NCBI GenBank assembly: GCA_021229015.1
Contig: CM037785.1
Coordinates: forward strand, 43,484,543 to 43,548,542
From: Solen grandis
Lineage: Eukaryota > Mollusca > Bivalvia > Adapedonta > Solenidae
Direction of reading: 5' to 3'
Length of the DNA: 64,000 nt
Each line of letters begins with the position of its first letter. The first letter of the stretch is position 1. Both the position numbers and the translations under genes were made by a program. Under the pieces are notes generated by a model. The model saw only the letters and a list, made by a program, of their open reading frames with translations, was not told the origin of the DNA and did not search any database. Below are positions 58,803 through 64,000 of the stretch, piece after piece.

Positions 58803-61800
58803 CGATTTAGATTTAAATAGAATGTTACAGTACAACGTCATAAGAGCGTATTGTACATACTAAATGAAATTAGAAGTATTCCTACGCCGTAAATAGTATG
58901 CGTCCTTTTCCAGAAATTACGGGAAAATAGAATGCTTACAAAAATCGAGTTTGGTGAAGACATTTTGCGTTTGTGCCAAATAGTCGATCAGGCAACTCTT
59001 TTCTTTGGCTTCCTTTAAGTTTTGTCTATAATCGACTTGAAAAGGAGTCAACATTTTACGGTTTATTTTGGAAACCTGTCTAGGAGCACACTTTCACTTC
59101 GTAGCCATCTAACAAGAAGTGATGAGAAAATATCGTGCAGAATAACACCGTGTTTCCAATTCTACTTGCAGCGTATGGGATTTGTTGTGATATGGTATTC
59201 CATTAAAAACCGTGCCCTGGAGAGATGCTGCTTGTATCACGGGATGACTTGTTAAGCGTATTATCACCAAGATTAAAGTCTTAATCGTTCTCTGAAAATT
59301 GCGTTATTTTGATCATGAGAATTTGATTTTTATCATACTCAAAACATGTTAAAGGCATGGGATATATTTGTTAATATTTATTTTGAGATTGTCTGTTTTC
59401 ATACACTTCAATATATCGATGTCAACATGCGATGACAGCAAAAATGAAATGTACCTCAATGGTGATAAACAGGTACCTCACTTTTAGCTCACTGGTACCT
59501 AGTGAGTACCTAACTCACATATCATTAACGTTGTCTCCGAGTTGTGGCTTATTGGTAACTTTCTTGTAGCTCTTTAGTACCCCAAAGAAGCTCAGTTTTG
59601 TCTTACTAGTACCTCACTGAAGCCCTGAGCCCTGAAGAAGACCTTGTTAACGATCGAAACGTCGGCATTAAATATTTGTTTACCATTCCATTATCTTGAT
59701 ATCGTTTGTTATACCCACTTACCTATTTTTAAAATTAGTACCTCACTTGTATATAATTTGTCTCTCACACACGGCCTACACCAGGCTGTCAAGAGTTGTG
59801 CAGGCAGTTGACCGTGGTGTTCAGGTCGACTGAACCTGACAACCATTCAGCCGAGACGACGGCCAGATATAATTGCTTCAGTACATTTACCTCAGTATCG
59901 ATCTCAGATCTTGGGAAAAATACATTACTATGTATATAACATGATGCAAATCATTTCGTTTCCGCAACAAATGTCTCTGTATTAGTATCATTAATTAGTA
60001 TATATGAAACAAGCAGTCAATCATTAAGATGGAGTGGACGTAACTAGGTGATATATTGCTTCCCTCCTCTTAAACCTGACAGAATAGATTGTGAGTTTGG
60101 TCAGATTAATAGTAAGCTCAGTGTAAACTAGATATAAAAAAGAACACCACGATAGCCGTTGCGAGATGTTTGGCTTTTATTATGGGTACTATATTGGTCT
60201 GACGGTCTGAGTGTGAACTCGTTGGCATTTGCTGTCATGTCATGATACTGAGACTATAATAAAATACTAACATTGGTGTAAGGATGGATGGCTTGATTGA
60301 AATATTCATGGAAAAAAAGAAATACTGTGCATATGTAACTGGTCTTCCCGTGTTTATTATCCATATCAGATCTACTTCTGATGGCACTTTTATTGGTGTG
60401 CAATATTCAAGATGTGAACTACTTCTGGAATAATTTCCTTTTGTTTCTGGTTGTAATTATATAAAATATTAATATTTTCATTTTATTGTATCTTAATATA
60501 TTTAATGCTTCTGAATATCAGAAACGCTATGGAATCTGGTGAAAAAAAAAAGATCATAAAAGATATACTGGTTCTGATGTTCCGAGCGTTTTGGGATCGG
60601 ATATATGAAAAATGAAAATTAAGCAGTTTGGAAGAACAACATTAATTTAATCATAACATTAATCGCTCAAGAGTATCGTTAGTTTGTACAGGCAGTTTAA
60701 TGCTCCCAAATTGCATAATTCTTTTGTTTAAGTGAGTCAGATTAAAACTTAATATCCTGCATTTCAGCCAAACGTCCCCGATCACAGGAAGTTACAGTAG
60801 GTGTGTACCTCTAAACTTATTTAATTGGAAAAAAATCAGACAAAAGGAATATAATTTTAGCAGTATTAAATGGATTAATTCCATTCGTATTGAAGAAACC
60901 TGAAAAAAGGAAAATAAAAAACACTTGTGATATTTTTATCATTATTGTTTTTTCTTTGAAAGTTATTCGGAAAGGATACGTCTTAGATTTATTTCCAGGT
61001 TACTTCTAAGTTCCGACCCTATACATGTAGCATTTATATCTAGTTGAAAAAAAGAATATAGTTTTTATGCTGTGAGTAATCAAATGGTAAGTTGCTTTTT
61101 TACGTTTCTTTTAATGGAGTTTCATTCGAAAATATCATTCTTTTTCGACTGATAAAACTTAGATTTAGATGATGATGTTAAATTGTGGGTCGGGAATATA
61201 TAAGACTTCAGCTCAACTCAAATCAGCTTTATTTCAGCCATATCGGCAACAAACATTTTCATTGACCAACATAAATATACAACAGTGCATGCAGAAACAT
61301 AGCATATCAAATACATTCAAAATTAATACAAACCCGTGACGTGTGCAGAGAAACTGGTTAATATGAATACTTTGAACACCGCGTGTCTTTAATTGACCAC
61401 GAGAGGAATGATGTGTGTCCTCCCATGCAATGTTTTATGATTGTCTGATATTGGGATCATATTTCGTGCCGGATCCCGATATAATTAGACAAACTCTTCA
61501 TTGAATTCTTTGCAGGGATTTGCATGAGCTTTGTATTCCAGTAATGAAACCTTTGTATCAACGATATCTCCAAGTAATATTAAAAGACAGTTGATGTTAT
61601 TATTCATTTTAATTATTCAATTATTTGAATACTATGTATAATATACATGAATACATGAATATACATGGCAATAAAACGTGCCATGAACGAGTAGTAACAT
61701 TGTATGTGTGTGCCTCTACTTCACTGCAGAATATTGACGTTGATGTTTTTGTTTTTGATAGACGATTTCACATATCTGTGTGGCGTGCTAGATATACATA

Positions 61801-62393
61801 TCAAAGCGATTTACCAACTTCAGATTCGGTCATTTGTAATAAGAAAATCTCCGTGTTGTAGACAACTACACGTTCTGCATTGGCGGCCATGAGATCTAGG
61901 TACATAACTCTATCAGCTTCGCAGCTGAAAGTCAAAACTATTTTGGAAAAATATTACTAAATACAATCTTGTTTTGAAGATAAATGATCGAATTAAATAT
62001 AATTGTACTCAATAAAAATACTGTTTTCCCCCGACTAAATCCACATCTGAACCCCAAGGATGTTCAAAACCTAACATGTTTGTTTTAAGCAAAGTAAATT
62101 ATATCGAAATAAATTTTAGTAATTACTAGATCTCTTGATACCTCAATTAAAGTAATTGAACATTTCATAACCAGATTATAAAGTTAAGTTTGGTAAGCGC
62201 CTTCCACCTTTTCTCCGCAATGATGGCTAACCATGTTAAATTAAAGTTTTGAACAGCTCTTAAAAAATTTAGCTAAGTTAATGATGCAATTTCAAATTTG
62301 ATTGCATGTTTCATTGGAATTGTTCACAGTGGCGGTTAATTCTGTTAATTGAATATCTTACTATCTCTATCATGGATCAAAAGTGGTTTAGGC
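58803..62393. other. AT-rich DNA without supported genes
   Basis: Unique-looking sequence after the minisatellite. A cluster of GGTACCT and GTACCTCACT phrases lies at about 59,470-59,750. Next to it is CCTGAAGAAGACC followed by GATCGAAACGTCGG, a pair of phrases I associate with invertebrate retroelement 3' regions. A frame at 59,022-59,255 has no recognised similarity. Confidence 0.4.
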
Positions 62394-62625
62394 TGGCCCG
62401 GTAGCCTATGTGGTAAAAGTGTTTGCCTTGAAATCGGATGTTTGTGGGTTCGATCCCATATTACGGCATACCACAGTCGTTAAAATGGAAATGCTACTAG
62501 TATCGACCTGCCTGGCTCTCATTATTCCAAGATTGGTTTGACCGGGGTCAGGATATCAGAACTGGGGACAACATGTCTACGATGTATGATACTGAACTGT
62601 GTCAACAGTATATGTGTTAAAGGGA
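62394..62625 (+). mobile_element. tRNA-derived SINE, second family
   Basis: A tRNA-like head with A-box-like GTAGCCTATGTGG, a tRNA-length gap, and B-box GGGTTCGATCCC, followed by an unrelated body (GACCTGCCTGGCTC and onward). The 3' boundary is approximate and no target duplication was identified. A functional tRNA is unlikely because the acceptor stem does not close well. Confidence 0.6.
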
Positions 62626-62770
62626 GACCTTGTCCCCAAATGCCCTGAAAATTATGAAAAATATTTCGTTTTTCATAAAATACAGATATCAAGAATGATC
62701 TAAAAATATATATTTGAATGGACATTCATTGTTAGTCACTACTGATATCAAAGAGTACTTCTAGTATACA

Positions 62771-63050
62771 AAAACAAGAGAACGATGACTTGTTAAACAA
62801 CTTACGTTCGAATGAACCCCATGCCCCCAAGAAGGGGACTTAGACCTTGATGGTCAAGGTCATTTGAAGGTCAAGGTCACCTGGCGGGTAGAGCTCATAA
62901 AGGTGCATGCACCTGTGAAGTTTGGAGGTTGTAGGTGGAAGGACTTCCGTGATATGATCAAAATTAAAGTTTTGTGACAAACAGACAAATAAACAGACAA
63001 ATAGATAGACCAAAAACAATATGTCTGATTATCGATCCGGGGACATAAAA
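62771..63050. mobile_element. Interspersed repeat with TCAAGGTCA sites
   Basis: Starts ACAAGAGAACGATGACTTG. Two copies of TCAAGGTCA (62,854-62,862 and 62,871-62,879) follow, then TGTGAAGTTTGGAGGTTGTA and an ACAAACAGACAAATA-type run. The composition and phrase order look like an interspersed element, but the family is uncertain. TCAAGGTCA matches the extended half-site bound by monomeric nuclear receptors. Confidence 0.45.
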
Positions 63051-63669
63051 ACAGAATGATAAACAAATACTGATTAGGTGGGAGTCATGCAATATTTTCA
63101 ATTCTTCTTCAGAAAACAGACATTATACAAGAGTGCTCATTTTAAGAAAATGGTCCAATTGCATTTTATTTCAAAATGATAACTGCGGACGGACTACGTG
63201 AATAATTACACAGTGTAGTGTTTTCTTATTTCGAAATCTTTTTAAACGAATATAAAGACATATTAATAGGTCTCTGACGTATACAGCTTGGTTTGTAGAA
63301 TGTTCATATTTTTGGACTTAAGAGGCACGACAATATCTTGGAATATCTCTATGCCTTGTGTCTTAAAAACATTTATGCTCAGAGAGAAGGTGGTATTTGT
63401 CATCCAAAATTCTACAGACTGCATTTTCCTTCTTTTACAGATGTTATTGTGTATCATTGAATTTATTCCATCTTCCGTTTTCAATATCTAATTAACCCGA
63501 AGCCAGCATTTTCTGTATTTTTCAATGTTTGCTACATTTGAATAAAAATCAAATTTATTTCAATCGACCTTTTGATGATTCATTGTTATGCTAGAATTAG
63601 GATTCTGGATACAATTATCTGCACGTATCTGTTTCAAAATAGACATTAATGAATAATGATCTTCCTCAC
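63051..63669. other. Right-end AT-rich segment
   Basis: AT-rich. Overlapping open frames on both strands at about 63,263-63,491 (73 codons minus, 67 plus) cannot be told apart from chance. A pyrimidine-rich TTTTCCTTCTTTTACAG on the plus strand near 63,425-63,441 looks like a splice acceptor without a clear exon after it. Confidence 0.35.
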
Positions 63670-63741
63670 CTTGATGGAACCAGGCATAATGCTTCAATAC
63701 TGCTCCCATTTGTCTAGCCCAGTTGCTTAAAGCATGTCGGT
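63670..63741 (-). CDS. Possible internal exon of an unidentified host gene
   Basis: On the minus strand ATCGTTTTAG (acceptor-like) precedes, and GTGAGG (donor-like, as CAAG|GTGAGG) follows, a 72-nt segment. Its only sensible frame reads RHALSNWARQMGAVLKHY and then AWFHQ. The amino-acid mix is ordinary for a folded protein and unlike the low-complexity frames elsewhere. The rest of the gene would lie largely outside the window to the right. The segment preceding a von Willebrand A domain in calcium-channel alpha2/delta-type proteins is a loose thought, not an identification. The frame stays open past the donor, so it may be chance. Confidence 0.3.
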
Positions 63742-64000
63742 CTAAAACGATAAACATACCTTTATATATTATATTATTACATATTTGTGGTGATGACTTT
63801 TATCCAATAATAAATTACATGTATATTATTATTATGCAACTGCATAAGATATGATATTCCGACCTGCCTGTTCCTGCTAAAATAAAATCATTTTATGCCT
63901 CTGTATTGACACCTTTGGCTCTTTTAAACAATGAGTTTTATGTAATTAGAAAATAATAACGGCTAGTCGCCTAAATTAATTATGTCAATTTGTAAGTATG

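Noticed and set aside
1..64000. CRISPR array, bacterial operons or prophage
   Set aside because: Repeats are long and diverged without regular short spacers, no ribosome-binding-site-led genes exist, and element types are eukaryotic.

Overview
The window looks like animal (metazoan) nuclear DNA. It is AT-rich and full of decayed transposable elements, satellites and SINEs. There is no prokaryotic gene organisation, no intact protein gene, and there are two 100-N scaffold gaps (25,073-25,172 and 51,396-51,495). A mollusc, most likely a bivalve, is my best guess. It rests on the BEL/Pao relics, the tRNA-derived SINEs and elements with AGCTCACCTGAGC-type ends, but it is inference and I could not search a database.

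Layout. (1) 142-19,600 and 21,442-23,225 hold a large array of diverged units of about 400-460 bp. Units carry pairs of the 8-bp palindrome TGACGTCA two bases apart. The array is cut into blocks of about 2.2-3.4 kb by a recurring module: GCAGAAAGTCCTAT, a perfect short hairpin, then usually CTAGTT and a TTC/TTA-rich stretch. The hairpin stem differs between copies but stays complementary. Blocks recur in an X-Y-Z-W-X-W order, so these look like head-to-tail copies of a nonautonomous, Helitron-like element family. (2) 19,739-25,072 holds AGCTCACCTGAGC-ended DNA elements and other tandem duplicates. (3) 25,173-33,850 and 34,297-42,960 are the arms of an inverted duplication of about 8.6 kb around a loop of about 450 bp. 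Each arm carries the same broken BEL/Pao retrotransposon with the same SINE at the same target site. The right arm is then tandemly duplicated (about 37,243-43,811 and 43,812-50,341). (4) 50,342-63,999 is mostly unique-looking AT-rich DNA. It contains a 2.7-kb, 54-bp-period minisatellite (56,057-58,802), further SINE-like elements, and one possible host exon near the right end.

How the parts relate. Shared and private mutations give an order of events. First came the BEL/Pao insertion, its decay and the SINE insertion into its RNase H region. The inverted duplication followed. Next, in unresolved order, came a private DNA-element insertion in the left arm and extra sequence including a second SINE in the right arm. 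The tandem duplication of the right arm, and separate small deletions in the two daughters, came after the inverted duplication. Opposite in strand to each BEL/Pao relic lies a lysine/glutamate-rich exon-like segment ending in a GTAAGT donor. It is the most gene-like non-transposon sequence in the repeated part.
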